Shown here piece after piece: positions 17,861 to 26,113 of a stretch of 64,000 nucleotides of DNA. Each line of letters starts with the position of its first letter. Within the stretch, counting starts at the first letter, position 1. The stretch lies in assembly GCF_024213665.1 (NCBI RefSeq), contig NZ_JANAVP010000009.1, positions 175,540 to 239,539 on the forward strand, written 5' to 3'. This DNA comes from Streptomyces sp. A3M-1-3 (GTDB lineage: Bacteria; Actinomycetota; Actinomycetes; Streptomycetales; Streptomycetaceae). Made by a program: the position numbers and the translations under genes. The notes beneath the pieces were generated by a model. It did not search any database, was not told the origin of the DNA, and saw only the letters and a program-made list of their open reading frames with translations.

Positions 17861-19168
17861 ATGTTGCGGCGCGCGGCGCCTCAGCAGGTCCAAGGGGGGA
17901 CCTTTTTGTTCACTTCTGTGTTTATTGCTGCCGTTTCGCTGGCGCTGTTCTGGATGGCGGCGTTCACACTCTGGTGGCAGATGCATGCCTGGCGTACGCC
18001 GGAAACACTCGCCGCCACCAGCTTCGCCCGCCCGCACGGCGGCGTGGGGCTCTCCTTCTCCCTGCTGCTGCCGGCCCGGCATGAACAGGCCGTGCTGGAG
18101 CACACCATCGAGCGACTGCTCGAATCCAGCCACACCAACTACGAGATCATCGTGATCGTCGGGCACGACGACCCGGAGACCGCCGCCGTCGCCGAGCGCG
18201 CGGCGTCCCGCGACCCGGTCCGGGTACGGGTCATCACCGACACCCACGAGGTCAAGAACAAGCCCAAGGCGCTCAACACCGCCCTCCCGCACTGCCGCGG
18301 CGACATCGTGGGCGTCTTCGACGCCGAGGACCAGGTCCACCCCGAGCTGCTCGCGCATGTGGACCACGCCTTCACGTCCACCGGCGCCGATGTCGTCCAG
18401 GGCGGGGTCCAGCTGATCAACTTCCACTCCAGCTGGTACAGCCTGCGCAACTGCCTGGAGTACTTCTTCTGGTTCCGCTCCCGCCTGCACCTGCACGCGC
18501 AGAAGGGCTTCATCCCGCTCGGCGGCAACACCGTCTTCGTCCGTACGGACGTGCTGCGCGAGGCCGACGGCTGGGACCAGAACTGCCTGGCCGAGGACTG
18601 CGACCTCGGTGTGCGGCTGTCGAGTGTCGGCAAGAAGGTCGTCGTCGCGTACGACAGCGACATGGTCACCCGCGAGGAGACCCCCGGCACGCTGATGAGC
18701 CTGCTCAAGCAGCGGACCCGGTGGAATCAGGGCTTCCTCCAGGTCTACCGGAAGAGGGACTGGAAGCAACTCCCTGGCTTCGGGCAGCGGTTGCTCGCCC
18801 GCTACACCCTCATGACGCCGTTCCTGCAGGCATTCTCCGGCGTGATCATCCCGCTCAACGCGGGCATCGCGTTCTTCCTCGATGTCCCCGTCGGCGTCGC
18901 CATCGTGACCTTCCTGCCCCTGATCACGGCCATGGTCACGTTCGTCTTCGAGATCGTCGGACTGCACGACTTCGGCAAGCAGTATGGCCTCCGCGTCCGC
19001 TTCGTCCACTACCTGAAGCTCATCATCGGCGGCCCCTTCTACCAGATCCTCCTGGCCGGCGCCGCGATGCGCGCCGTCTGGCGGGAGCAGCGCGGCCGCA
19101 ACGAGTGGGAGCTGACCAGCCATGTCGGCGCGCACCTCACTGAGACCCGAGAGGATGTCCACCGGTGA
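17861..19168 (+). CDS. Family 2 glycosyltransferase, cellulose-synthase/hyaluronan-synthase-like
   Basis: Membrane-bound processive-type glycosyltransferase, 435 residues. One membrane segment at about 15-37, then a cytoplasmic GT-A domain with the D,D,D,QxxRW set: VIVGHDDPE, GVFDAEDQVHPE (DxD), LAEDCDLGVRL (TED-like) and KQRTRWNQG. Two or three further membrane segments follow at about 310-390. It heads four genes joined by 4-nt or 1-nt overlaps and ending in a galactose-oxidase-like protein. This suggests synthesis of a surface polysaccharide, comparable in outline with the CslA/GlxA pair of Streptomyces. The polymer is unknown. ATG start has GGGGGAA eight bases upstream. Confidence 0.88.
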   Translation: MLRRAAPQQVQGGTFLFTSVFIAAVSLALFWMAAFTLWWQMHAWRTPETLAATSFARPHGGVGLSFSLLLPARHEQAVLEHTIERLLESSHTNYEIIVIVGHDDPETAAVAERAASRDPVRVRVITDTHEVKNKPKALNTALPHCRGDIVGVFDAEDQVHPELLAHVDHAFTSTGADVVQGGVQLINFHSSWYSLRNCLEYFFWFRSRLHLHAQKGFIPLGGNTVFVRTDVLREADGWDQNCLAEDCDLGVRLSSVGKKVVVAYDSDMVTREETPGTLMSLLKQRTRWNQGFLQVYRKRDWKQLPGFGQRLLARYTLMTPFLQAFSGVIIPLNAGIAFFLDVPVGVAIVTFLPLITAMVTFVFEIVGLHDFGKQYGLRVRFVHYLKLIIGGPFYQILLAGAAMRAVWREQRGRNEWELTSHVGAHLTETREDVHR

Positions 19169-20814
19169 CCGCAACTCTGCCTACGGCCACTGACACCGAC
19201 ACCGCCACCCTCCCCGCACAGCGGCCGGCGCCCGAGGCCGCGGCCCCGGGACACGTCCGGCCCGTCATCCGGTTCCGCAGCTCGCGGCCCGACCTGCTGC
19301 TCTGCTTCGGGCTGCTGGTCGTGATCATGCTCGTCCAGGGCTGGAACATCACCCACTTCCCGACGCTCAGCGACGACGAGGGCACCTACCTCGCGCAGGC
19401 GTGGGCCGTGCAGCAGGGCGACGGCCTCGCCCACTACACATACTGGTACGACCATCCGCCGCTCGGCTGGATCCAGATAGCCGGCCTCACCTGGCTGCCG
19501 TCGCTGATCGCGCCCGAGTCCATGACCGTGGCCACGATGCGCTTCGCGATGCTGCTGGTCAGCGCCGCGTGCGCGGTGCTGCTGTACGTACTGGCGCGCC
19601 GGCTGTTCCTGCCGCGCTGGGCGGCCGCGCTGGCCATGGTGCTGTTCGGGCTGTCGCCGCTCTCCGTCGTCCTCCAGCGGGAGATCTTCCTCGACAACAT
19701 CGCGGTCATGTGGATGCTGCTGGCCTTCTGCCTGGCCGCTTCCCCCAACCGTCACCTGTGGCACCACTTCGGTGCGGGGCTCGCCGCCGCGGTCGGCGTG
19801 CTCACCAAGGAGACGATGCTGGTGGTGCTGCCGGCACTGCTGGTGACGATGTGGCGGCACAGCCACAAGGACACCCGCAAGTTCGCGGTACCCGGCGCGA
19901 TCACCGCCTGCACCATGATCGGCCTGTCGTACCCGCTGTTCGCGCTGCTGAACAACGAGCTGTTCCCCGGGCCCGGCCATGTGTCGCTGATCGACGGCAT
20001 CACGTACCAGATGGGCCGCGCGGGTTCCGGCTCCGTCTTCGACACCGCCTCCGGCTCGCACGGCGTCTTCCGGTCCTGGCTCTACTACGACCGGGTGCTG
20101 CCGCTCGGCGGCCTGGCCGGCGCGGCCCTGCTGCTGCTCACCACCCGCTGGTCGGTCACCGCACGGGCGCTCGCGGGCCCCGCGCTGGTGGTGGCCATCC
20201 TGGCGGTCGTGGCGATGCGCCCGTCCGGCTACCTGCCCGCGATGTACGTCATCCAGGCGCTGCCGTTCCTGGCGCTGGTACTGGCCGGCGGCGCGGCGAG
20301 CGTGGCCCACGCCGTACTGCGCAAGCGGCGGCGGGCGAACGAGGGGAAGGCGCTGTCGTACGGGCGCTGGACGGTGGCTGTCGTACTGGCGGCTTCCGCG
20401 GCCGTGTACGTCGTGCCGCGCTGGTACGACGGCAATCAGGCGGCGCTGACCACCGACGCCAACGGCCCCTACCGGCAGGCCGCGGCCTGGCTCGGCAAGG
20501 AGGTGCCGGACCCGGCGGATGCCCGGGTGCTCGTCGACGACGCGCTCTGGCTCGACCTGGTGCACCAGGGCTATCAGCCGGGGCTCGGCGCGATCTGGTT
20601 CTACAAGGCCGACCTCGACCCGGCGGTGACGAAGACGATGCCGCGCGGCTGGCAGGACATCGATTACGTCGTCTCGTCCCCGACCGTTCGCCGGGACGCC
20701 GTTGATCTGCCCAACGTCAAGGCTGCACTGGAGCATTCGACGCCGGTCGCCGTCTTCGGCGAGGGCGAGGACCGGATCGAGATCCGGCAGATCACGGGAG
20801 CTGATGAGCAGTGA
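19165..20814 (+). CDS. Polytopic membrane glycosyltransferase, GT39/ArnT-like
   Basis: 549 residues with about ten to twelve hydrophobic segments. The first extracytoplasmic loop has SDDEGTYLAQAWAVQQG and the HPPLGWIQIAG stretch, a typical GT-C pattern in which an acidic pair (Asp-Glu) serves the lipid-phosphate sugar donor. The soluble C-terminal part follows the last membrane span at about 405. GTG start overlaps the stop of the GT2 gene. Such enzymes use polyprenyl-phosphate sugars, and the next gene encodes a candidate synthase of such a donor. Confidence 0.85.
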   Translation: MTATLPTATDTDTATLPAQRPAPEAAAPGHVRPVIRFRSSRPDLLLCFGLLVVIMLVQGWNITHFPTLSDDEGTYLAQAWAVQQGDGLAHYTYWYDHPPLGWIQIAGLTWLPSLIAPESMTVATMRFAMLLVSAACAVLLYVLARRLFLPRWAAALAMVLFGLSPLSVVLQREIFLDNIAVMWMLLAFCLAASPNRHLWHHFGAGLAAAVGVLTKETMLVVLPALLVTMWRHSHKDTRKFAVPGAITACTMIGLSYPLFALLNNELFPGPGHVSLIDGITYQMGRAGSGSVFDTASGSHGVFRSWLYYDRVLPLGGLAGAALLLLTTRWSVTARALAGPALVVAILAVVAMRPSGYLPAMYVIQALPFLALVLAGGAASVAHAVLRKRRRANEGKALSYGRWTVAVVLAASAAVYVVPRWYDGNQAALTTDANGPYRQAAAWLGKEVPDPADARVLVDDALWLDLVHQGYQPGLGAIWFYKADLDPAVTKTMPRGWQDIDYVVSSPTVRRDAVDLPNVKAALEHSTPVAVFGEGEDRIEIRQITGADEQ

Positions 20815-22043
20815 GCAAAGGGGGTCTGGGGGGCTTCCCCCAGGAGAATGCTGTTCCCGAACGAGCTGAGGAACTGGGTGATCCGGATCTTCACGCCGCC
20901 GAGGTGGCCGAGCCCGGCGCCGTCACCGTCATCATCCCGACCTTCAACGAGTCGGCCAACGTGGCGGAGTTGCTGAGCCGGCTCACCGACTCCGTGCCCT
21001 CCCGGCTGCCCTGCGAGGTCGTCTTCGTCGACGACTCCACGGACGACACCCCGGAGGTGATCGGCAAGGCGGCGCAGGACTGCCCCTTTCCGGTTTCCGT
21101 CATCCACCGCGACACCCCGACGGGCGGCCTCGGCGGCGCGGTCGTCGAGGGCATCAAGGCGGCCGGCTCGGACTGGATCGTCGTCATGGACGCCGACCTC
21201 CAGCATCCGCCCGCGCTCGTGCCCGAACTGGTCGCGGCCGGCGAGCGGTCGGGCGCCGAACTCGTCGTCGCCAGCCGCTACATCCGCGGCGGCAGCCGGG
21301 CAGGGCTGGCCGGCGGCTACCGGATCGCCGTCTCGCGCGGCGCCACCTGGCTGACCAAGGCGCTCTTCCCGCGCCGGCTGCACGGCATCAGCGACCCGAT
21401 GAGCGGCTTCTTCGCGATCCGGCGCTCCGCGGTGACCGCGGACGCGCTGCGGCCGCTGGGCTACAAGATCCTCCTCGAACTCGCGGTGCGCTGCCGGCCG
21501 GAGAAGGTCGCCGAGGTGCCGTTCGTCTTCCAGGACCGGTTCGCCGGTGAGTCCAAGTCGACGGCGAAGGAAGGGGTGCGCTTCCTTGGGCACCTCTCCG
21601 CGCTGCGTACGTCGTCGCCGCTGGCCCGGATGCTCGCCTTCGGCCTGATCGGGCTGACCGGGTTCGTACCGAACCTGGTCGTCCTCTCCTTCCTCACCTC
21701 CGCCGGGATGCACTTCCTGCCGGCGGAGGTCGTCGCCAACCAGTTCGGCGTCGTGTGGAACTTCCTCCTCATCGAGGTGCTGCTGTTCCGCGACCGCCGT
21801 GCGCACCGGCACTGGGTGGACCGGGTGGGCCGGTTCGCGCTGTTGGCCAACGCCGATCTGCTGCTGCGCATCCCGTTGATCGCCCTGTTCGTGGGCCAGT
21901 TCCAGTTGGCGGTTCTGCCCGCCACCACGCTCGCGCTGCTGACCACCTTCGTGCTGCGGTTCGCGGCCACCGAAGCCCTGGTCTATCTGCCGCGCAGGAG
22001 TAGCCGTAGCAGCCGAGGGAGCCGCACAGAAAGGACCGCGTAA
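20811..22043 (+). CDS. Polyprenyl-phosphate glycosyltransferase with GtrA-like membrane domain
   Basis: 410 residues. The GT2 domain (about 30-265) matches dolichyl/polyprenyl-phosphate mannose synthases: TVIIPTFNESANVAELLSRL, EVVFVDDSTDDT, VVMDADLQHPP (DAD/DxD) and GISDPMSGFFAIRR. From about 275 a GtrA-type four-helix membrane domain follows (LIGLTGFVPNLVVLSFLTSA and others). It likely makes the lipid-linked sugar and helps flip or present it for the GT39-like enzyme. GTG at 20811 overlaps the preceding stop; the first 30 codons, with a G-run repeat, look unconserved, so a later start is possible. Confidence 0.88.
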   Translation: MSKGGLGGFPQENAVPERAEELGDPDLHAAEVAEPGAVTVIIPTFNESANVAELLSRLTDSVPSRLPCEVVFVDDSTDDTPEVIGKAAQDCPFPVSVIHRDTPTGGLGGAVVEGIKAAGSDWIVVMDADLQHPPALVPELVAAGERSGAELVVASRYIRGGSRAGLAGGYRIAVSRGATWLTKALFPRRLHGISDPMSGFFAIRRSAVTADALRPLGYKILLELAVRCRPEKVAEVPFVFQDRFAGESKSTAKEGVRFLGHLSALRTSSPLARMLAFGLIGLTGFVPNLVVLSFLTSAGMHFLPAEVVANQFGVVWNFLLIEVLLFRDRRAHRHWVDRVGRFALLANADLLLRIPLIALFVGQFQLAVLPATTLALLTTFVLRFAATEALVYLPRRSSRSSRGSRTERTA

Positions 22044-24481
22044 TGCCACCATCCACGATCCCGAAGGGACGAAGTCGCCGCAGACAGGCGATGCTGGCCG
22101 TCGGCGCCATGACGGCGGGGCTGTTGATATCTGTTCCGCAGCAGCAGGCTTCGGCAGGGCCGCCCAACCTGATCTCCAATCCGGGCTTCGAGACGGCGGG
22201 CACCGGGGACATGCCGGCCTGCTGGTCGAAGTCCGGCTGGGGCGACAACGACTTCACCTTCGCCACCGTCCCTGACGCGCACTCCGGCACCAAGGCGATG
22301 AAGGTGACGCTGACCCGGCGGCTGAGCGGTGACCGCAAGGCGCTGATCACCGAGAACACGGCGTGCGCGCCCAAGGTGACGCCGGACCGGCAGTACGACC
22401 TGTCGCTCTGGTACAAGAGCGACACCCCCGACACTTCGGTCACGCTCTTCCGGCACGACACGACCGCCGGCTGGCAGTACTGGACGGACCTCAAGACCCT
22501 CCCGATCAGCCCGGCCTACCAGCGCACGGAGGTCCGTACGCCCGTCGTCCCGGCCGGCACCGACCAGATCGCGTGGGGTGTGTCGGTGTACGGCACGGGC
22601 AGCGTCACCACCGACGACTACGTGATGGAGGAAGTCACCCCGCCCGCGCCCGAGCCGCAGTGCACGGCGACGCCGGTGGAGTGCGAGAAGGGCCGCTGGG
22701 ATGTCCTTCCGGTGCAGAACCCGGTGCGTTCCATGCACTCCGTGGTGCTGCACAACGGCAAGGTGCTGCTGATCGCGGGCTCCGGCAACGACCCGACGCT
22801 GTTCGCGGCGGGCACGTTCACCTCCGCCGTGTACGACCCGGCGAACGGCAGCTTCAAGACCGTCCCCACACCCGTCGACATGTTCTGCGCCGGCCATGTG
22901 CAGCTCCAGGACGGCCGGGTGCTGATCATGAGCGGCAACAAGGGCTATCCGTCCGCCGACGGCAAGATCGGCTACCAGGGGCTGAAGGACTCGTACACCT
23001 TCGACCCGGCGACCGAGTCGTATACGAAGACGAACGACATGAACGGCGGGCACTGGTACCCGTCGGCGACCGTCCTCGGCAACGGTGACGTCATCTCCTT
23101 CGGCGGTCTGAAGGAGGACTCGACGGGCAATGTGACGGCGGAGAAGTTCTCCGCGGCGCAGAACAAGTGGCTGCCGTGGTACGAGGTCAACCAGACCTGG
23201 TCGTTCTGGGGCCTGTACCCGTCGATGATCCTGATGCAGGACGGCCGGCTGTTCTACTCCGGCAGCCACACCTTCGGCAACGGCACGCCGGGCACGGGCG
23301 CCTCCATCTACGACTACAACGCCAACACCGTCACCGACGTGCCCGGTCTGCAGAGCAAGGACCAGCGCGACGAGTCGGCGAGCGTGCTGCTTCCCCCGGC
23401 CCAGGACCAGCGGGTGCTGACCGTGGGCGGCGGCAACAACGAGAGCAACCCGGTCGCGAACCGGTACACGGACATCATCGACCTCAAGGCCCCCAACCCG
23501 GTCTACACCCCCGGCCCGCTGCTGCCGCAGGGCCAGGTCGACCAGGGGCTGGGCAAGCGCCCGCAGACGGGCGCCGAGGGCAAGATGTACGTCTCCGCCG
23601 TGCTGCTGCCGGACGGCAAGGTGCTGGAGACGGGCGGCGGTCTGCACGACCGGGCCGATCCGGTGTACGAGGCGTCGTTCTTCGACCCGACGACGAACAC
23701 GTACCAGTCGGGCCTGGCGACGGACCCGATCCCGCGGACGTACCACTCGTCGGCGTTCCTGCTGCCGGACGGCCGGGTGATGGCGGCCGGTGACAACCCG
23801 GGCAACGGCACCTTCAACCACAACGTGTCGATCTACACGCCGCCGTATCTGCTCAAGGGCGCCCGCCCGCAGATCACTTCGGTCATCGACACGCAGTGGA
23901 CGTACGGGGACACCCAGCGGATCACCGTCAACCGGCCCATCGCCAAGGCGGAGCTGATCCGTCCGGCCGCGGTGACCCACTCCTCCGACCCCAACCAGCG
24001 GTTCGTGGACCTGCCGCTGACGGTCGACGGGAACAACATCGACCTCAATGTCACCAGCAACCCGAACCTGGCTCCGCCCGGCTGGTACATGCTCTACGCG
24101 GTCGACGCGGGCGGCATCCCGTCGGTGGCGAAGTGGGTGCACCTCGGCGGGCCCGCGGCGCTGGCGAAGGACGCCCCTTCGGCGCACGTCCACGCGTTCG
24201 CGGACGATCCGGAGAAGGCGCCCAAGAAGCCGTTGAAGAAGCGCGCTTCGGCTCCGGTCGCGCCGACGATCGCGGGCTGCGACCGGCACTACGGCACGGC
24301 CAACGTCTGCGTCCCGACCGTCTTCCCGAAGTCGGTCAAGGCGACGACGAAGGCCCGCTGCGAGTGGCTCGCGACCCACGACTACGGCCGGCTGAAGGTC
24401 AACGGCAAGGACGATCCGCTGCGGCTGGACCCGGACCGGGACGGGCGCACGTGCGGGAAGGGAGACCTGCGCAGGCGGTGA
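22043..24481 (+). CDS. Secreted copper-radical oxidase, galactose-oxidase/GlxA-like, with extra N- and C-terminal domains
   Basis: 812 residues with a Sec signal peptide (about 1-38). Order of domains: a carbohydrate-binding-like sandwich (about 40-198, PPNLISNPGFETAG), a kelch beta-propeller, a DUF1929 C-terminal domain (about 605-700), a lysine-rich linker and a cysteine-containing end with DPDRDGRTC (796-804), like an excalibur calcium motif. All copper-radical residues of galactose oxidase can be placed: Cys282 in DMFCAGH, Tyr339 in HWYPSATV (the Tyr-Cys cofactor pair), Tyr567-His568 in RTYHSS and His646 in AVTHSS. ATG overlaps the previous stop by one base (TAATG). It probably oxidises the polysaccharide made by the three upstream transferases. 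Confidence 0.92.
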   Translation: MPPSTIPKGRSRRRQAMLAVGAMTAGLLISVPQQQASAGPPNLISNPGFETAGTGDMPACWSKSGWGDNDFTFATVPDAHSGTKAMKVTLTRRLSGDRKALITENTACAPKVTPDRQYDLSLWYKSDTPDTSVTLFRHDTTAGWQYWTDLKTLPISPAYQRTEVRTPVVPAGTDQIAWGVSVYGTGSVTTDDYVMEEVTPPAPEPQCTATPVECEKGRWDVLPVQNPVRSMHSVVLHNGKVLLIAGSGNDPTLFAAGTFTSAVYDPANGSFKTVPTPVDMFCAGHVQLQDGRVLIMSGNKGYPSADGKIGYQGLKDSYTFDPATESYTKTNDMNGGHWYPSATVLGNGDVISFGGLKEDSTGNVTAEKFSAAQNKWLPWYEVNQTWSFWGLYPSMILMQDGRLFYSGSHTFGNGTPGTGASIYDYNANTVTDVPGLQSKDQRDESASVLLPPAQDQRVLTVGGGNNESNPVANRYTDIIDLKAPNPVYTPGPLLPQGQVDQGLGKRPQTGAEGKMYVSAVLLPDGKVLETGGGLHDRADPVYEASFFDPTTNTYQSGLATDPIPRTYHSSAFLLPDGRVMAAGDNPGNGTFNHNVSIYTPPYLLKGARPQITSVIDTQWTYGDTQRITVNRPIAKAELIRPAAVTHSSDPNQRFVDLPLTVDGNNIDLNVTSNPNLAPPGWYMLYAVDAGGIPSVAKWVHLGGPAALAKDAPSAHVHAFADDPEKAPKKPLKKRASAPVAPTIAGCDRHYGTANVCVPTVFPKSVKATTKARCEWLATHDYGRLKVNGKDDPLRLDPDRDGRTCGKGDLRRR

Positions 24482-24540
24482 CCCGGCAGTGACCCGCCGG
24501 CAGTGACCCGCAGGCGGTGACCCGCCGGCAGGTGACTCGC
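24475..24540. repeat. Tandem repeat, about 14 bp, after the oxidase gene
   Basis: Four to five degenerate copies of GGCAGTGACCCGCC (variants GGCGGTGACCCGCC and GGCAGGTGACTCGC) start at the last codons of the oxidase gene and fill the gap to the TetR gene. No clear terminator stem is visible within it. Confidence 0.65.
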
Positions 24541-24569
24541 TGATCAGCGGTGGAGGGGCGGCCGGGTGC

Positions 24570-25187
24570 TCAGAGCGCCAGGCCGCCCTTCATCGTGTCC
24601 AGGGCCCGTTCGACCAGTTCGATCAGGTCGTCCCGGAAGCCGCGCTCGCCCCAGTAGATGGTCACCTCGCGCAGCGCGCCCAGCACCGCCGCGGTGAAGA
24701 TACGCAGCTCCAGGTCGTCGGGGGCCCGGCCGGTGCGGTCGGCGAGCGCGCGGGTCAGCAGGATCGCCGTCGCCGACATGGTCTCGGTCATCCGGGCCCG
24801 GACGGCGGGGATGTCCACCATCAGCCGGGTGCGCCGGATCATCTCGTCGCGTTCGCGGTCGAGGTACGTACGCAGCACCTCGGTGATGACGAACCGCAGG
24901 GACTCAAGGGGCGGCTCCCCGGCCGGCCGGCCCCGCAGCACCGCCTCCATCACCGGGTCGTACTCGTCGGTGAGGACGATGTCCTCCTTGGTGGGGAAGT
25001 ACCGGAAGACGGTGGAGGAGGAGACCTCGGCCGCCTCCGCGATCTGCTCGATCGTGGTCGCGTCGTACCCCTGCTCGGCGATCAGCGCGTACGTGGCCCG
25101 GCGGATCGCGATCCGGGTCTTGAGCTTCTTGCGCTCGCGCAGCCCCAGCTGGGGGGTCTCGTCGGCAGGGGTATGTGGGGACGCCAT
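24570..25187 (-). CDS. TetR family transcriptional regulator
   Basis: 205 residues from ATG 25187. N-terminal TetR helix-turn-helix: RERKKLKTRIAIRRATYALI, then TTIEQIAEAAEVSSSTVFRY and FPTKEDIV, which is the canonical start of the family. The C-terminal ligand domain has SLRFVITEVLRTYLDRERDE. It lies 17 nt downstream of the haemolysin-III-like gene on the same strand, so both are probably transcribed from the promoter that carries the palindrome at 25907-25924, making autoregulation likely. Confidence 0.92.
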   Translation of the reverse strand: MASPHTPADETPQLGLRERKKLKTRIAIRRATYALIAEQGYDATTIEQIAEAAEVSSSTVFRYFPTKEDIVLTDEYDPVMEAVLRGRPAGEPPLESLRFVITEVLRTYLDRERDEMIRRTRLMVDIPAVRARMTETMSATAILLTRALADRTGRAPDDLELRIFTAAVLGALREVTIYWGERGFRDDLIELVERALDTMKGGLAL

Positions 25188-25204
25188 GGGCCCATTGTCG
25201 CGAC

Positions 25205-25903
25205 TCAGGCGTGCTGGTAGGCCACCAGCGAGATGCCGACGTAGTGCACGACGAAGGCGGCGAGGGTGAACGAGTGGAAGACCTCGTGGAACCCGAACCA
25301 CCGCGGTGACGGGTTGGGGCGCTTGATGCCGTAGATCACGCCGCCGGCGCTGTAGAGCAGCCCGCCGACGATCACGCACACGAGTACGGCGATCCCGCCC
25401 GCGCGCATGAAGTCGGGCAGGAAGAAGACGGCGGCCCAGCCCATCGCGATGTAGCAGGGGGTGTAGAGCCAGCGCGGGGCGCCGACCCAGAAGACCCGGA
25501 AGGCGATGCCCGCCAGCGCCGCGGCCCAGACCGCCCACAGGAGCGTGCGTCCCGTGGAGGCGGGCAGGAGCAGCATGGTCAGCGGGGTGTAGGTACCCGC
25601 GATGATCAGGAAGATGTTGGCGTGGTCGAGCCTGCGCAGGACCGCCTCGCCGCGCGGGCCCCACGTACCGCGGTGGTAGAGCGCGCTCACGCCGAAGAGC
25701 AGGCATGCGGTGAGGATGTAGATCCCGCACGCTATCCGGGCGCGGGTGGAGTCCGTGAGGGCGAGCAGCACCACCCCCGCGATCAGCACCGCGGGGAACA
25801 TACCGGCGTGCAGCCAGCCGCGCAGCTTCGGCTTGACCAGGGCGGGGAGCTGGATCTCGACCGGCCCGTCGTCGTCGGATGCGGGTGATGTCATAGGCCC
25901 CAT
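25205..25903 (-). CDS. Haemolysin III / PAQR family membrane protein
   Basis: About 232 residues with seven hydrophobic segments. Family markers: SALYHRGTWGPRGEAVLRRL with the conserved histidine and RLDHANIFLIIAGTYTPL (conserved His and Thr-Pro), and the C-terminal FHEVFHSFTLAAFVVHYVG with the His pair that forms a metal site in PAQR proteins. Bacterial members are thought to be membrane-fluidity or lipid hydrolase-like proteins (YqfA/TrhA group). ATG 25903 has TAGGTAG upstream; ATG 25894 is possible. Followed by the TetR gene. Confidence 0.9.
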   Translation of the reverse strand: MGPMTSPASDDDGPVEIQLPALVKPKLRGWLHAGMFPAVLIAGVVLLALTDSTRARIACGIYILTACLLFGVSALYHRGTWGPRGEAVLRRLDHANIFLIIAGTYTPLTMLLLPASTGRTLLWAVWAAALAGIAFRVFWVGAPRWLYTPCYIAMGWAAVFFLPDFMRAGGIAVLVCVIVGGLLYSAGGVIYGIKRPNPSPRWFGFHEVFHSFTLAAFVVHYVGISLVAYQHA

Positions 25904-25906
25904 GCT

Positions 25907-25924
25907 ACCTACGCAACCGTAGGT
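25907..25924. promoter_or_regulatory. Palindromic operator upstream of the PAQR-TetR pair
   Basis: ACCTACGCAACCGTAGGT is a perfect inverted repeat (7-bp arms ACCTACG/CGTAGGT, 4-nt centre). It lies three bases upstream of the PAQR start codon. Size and symmetry fit a TetR dimer, and the co-transcribed TetR gene is the natural candidate to bind it. Confidence 0.65.
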
Positions 25925-26113
25925 TACGTATCGGTACGAAGCCGTCAAGTGGCGATGCTCACGTGAGACGTCCTCTGGACATATGGGCGAATGGCACCGA
26001 TGATCAGATGAGTGCGGTCGGCACCGGATGAGCGCGAGGGCACCACAGTGAAGCATCCGGGTCGCAGCCCCCACGGGGCATACATCTAAAAAACCCCTCA
26101 TCAAGGAGCAACC

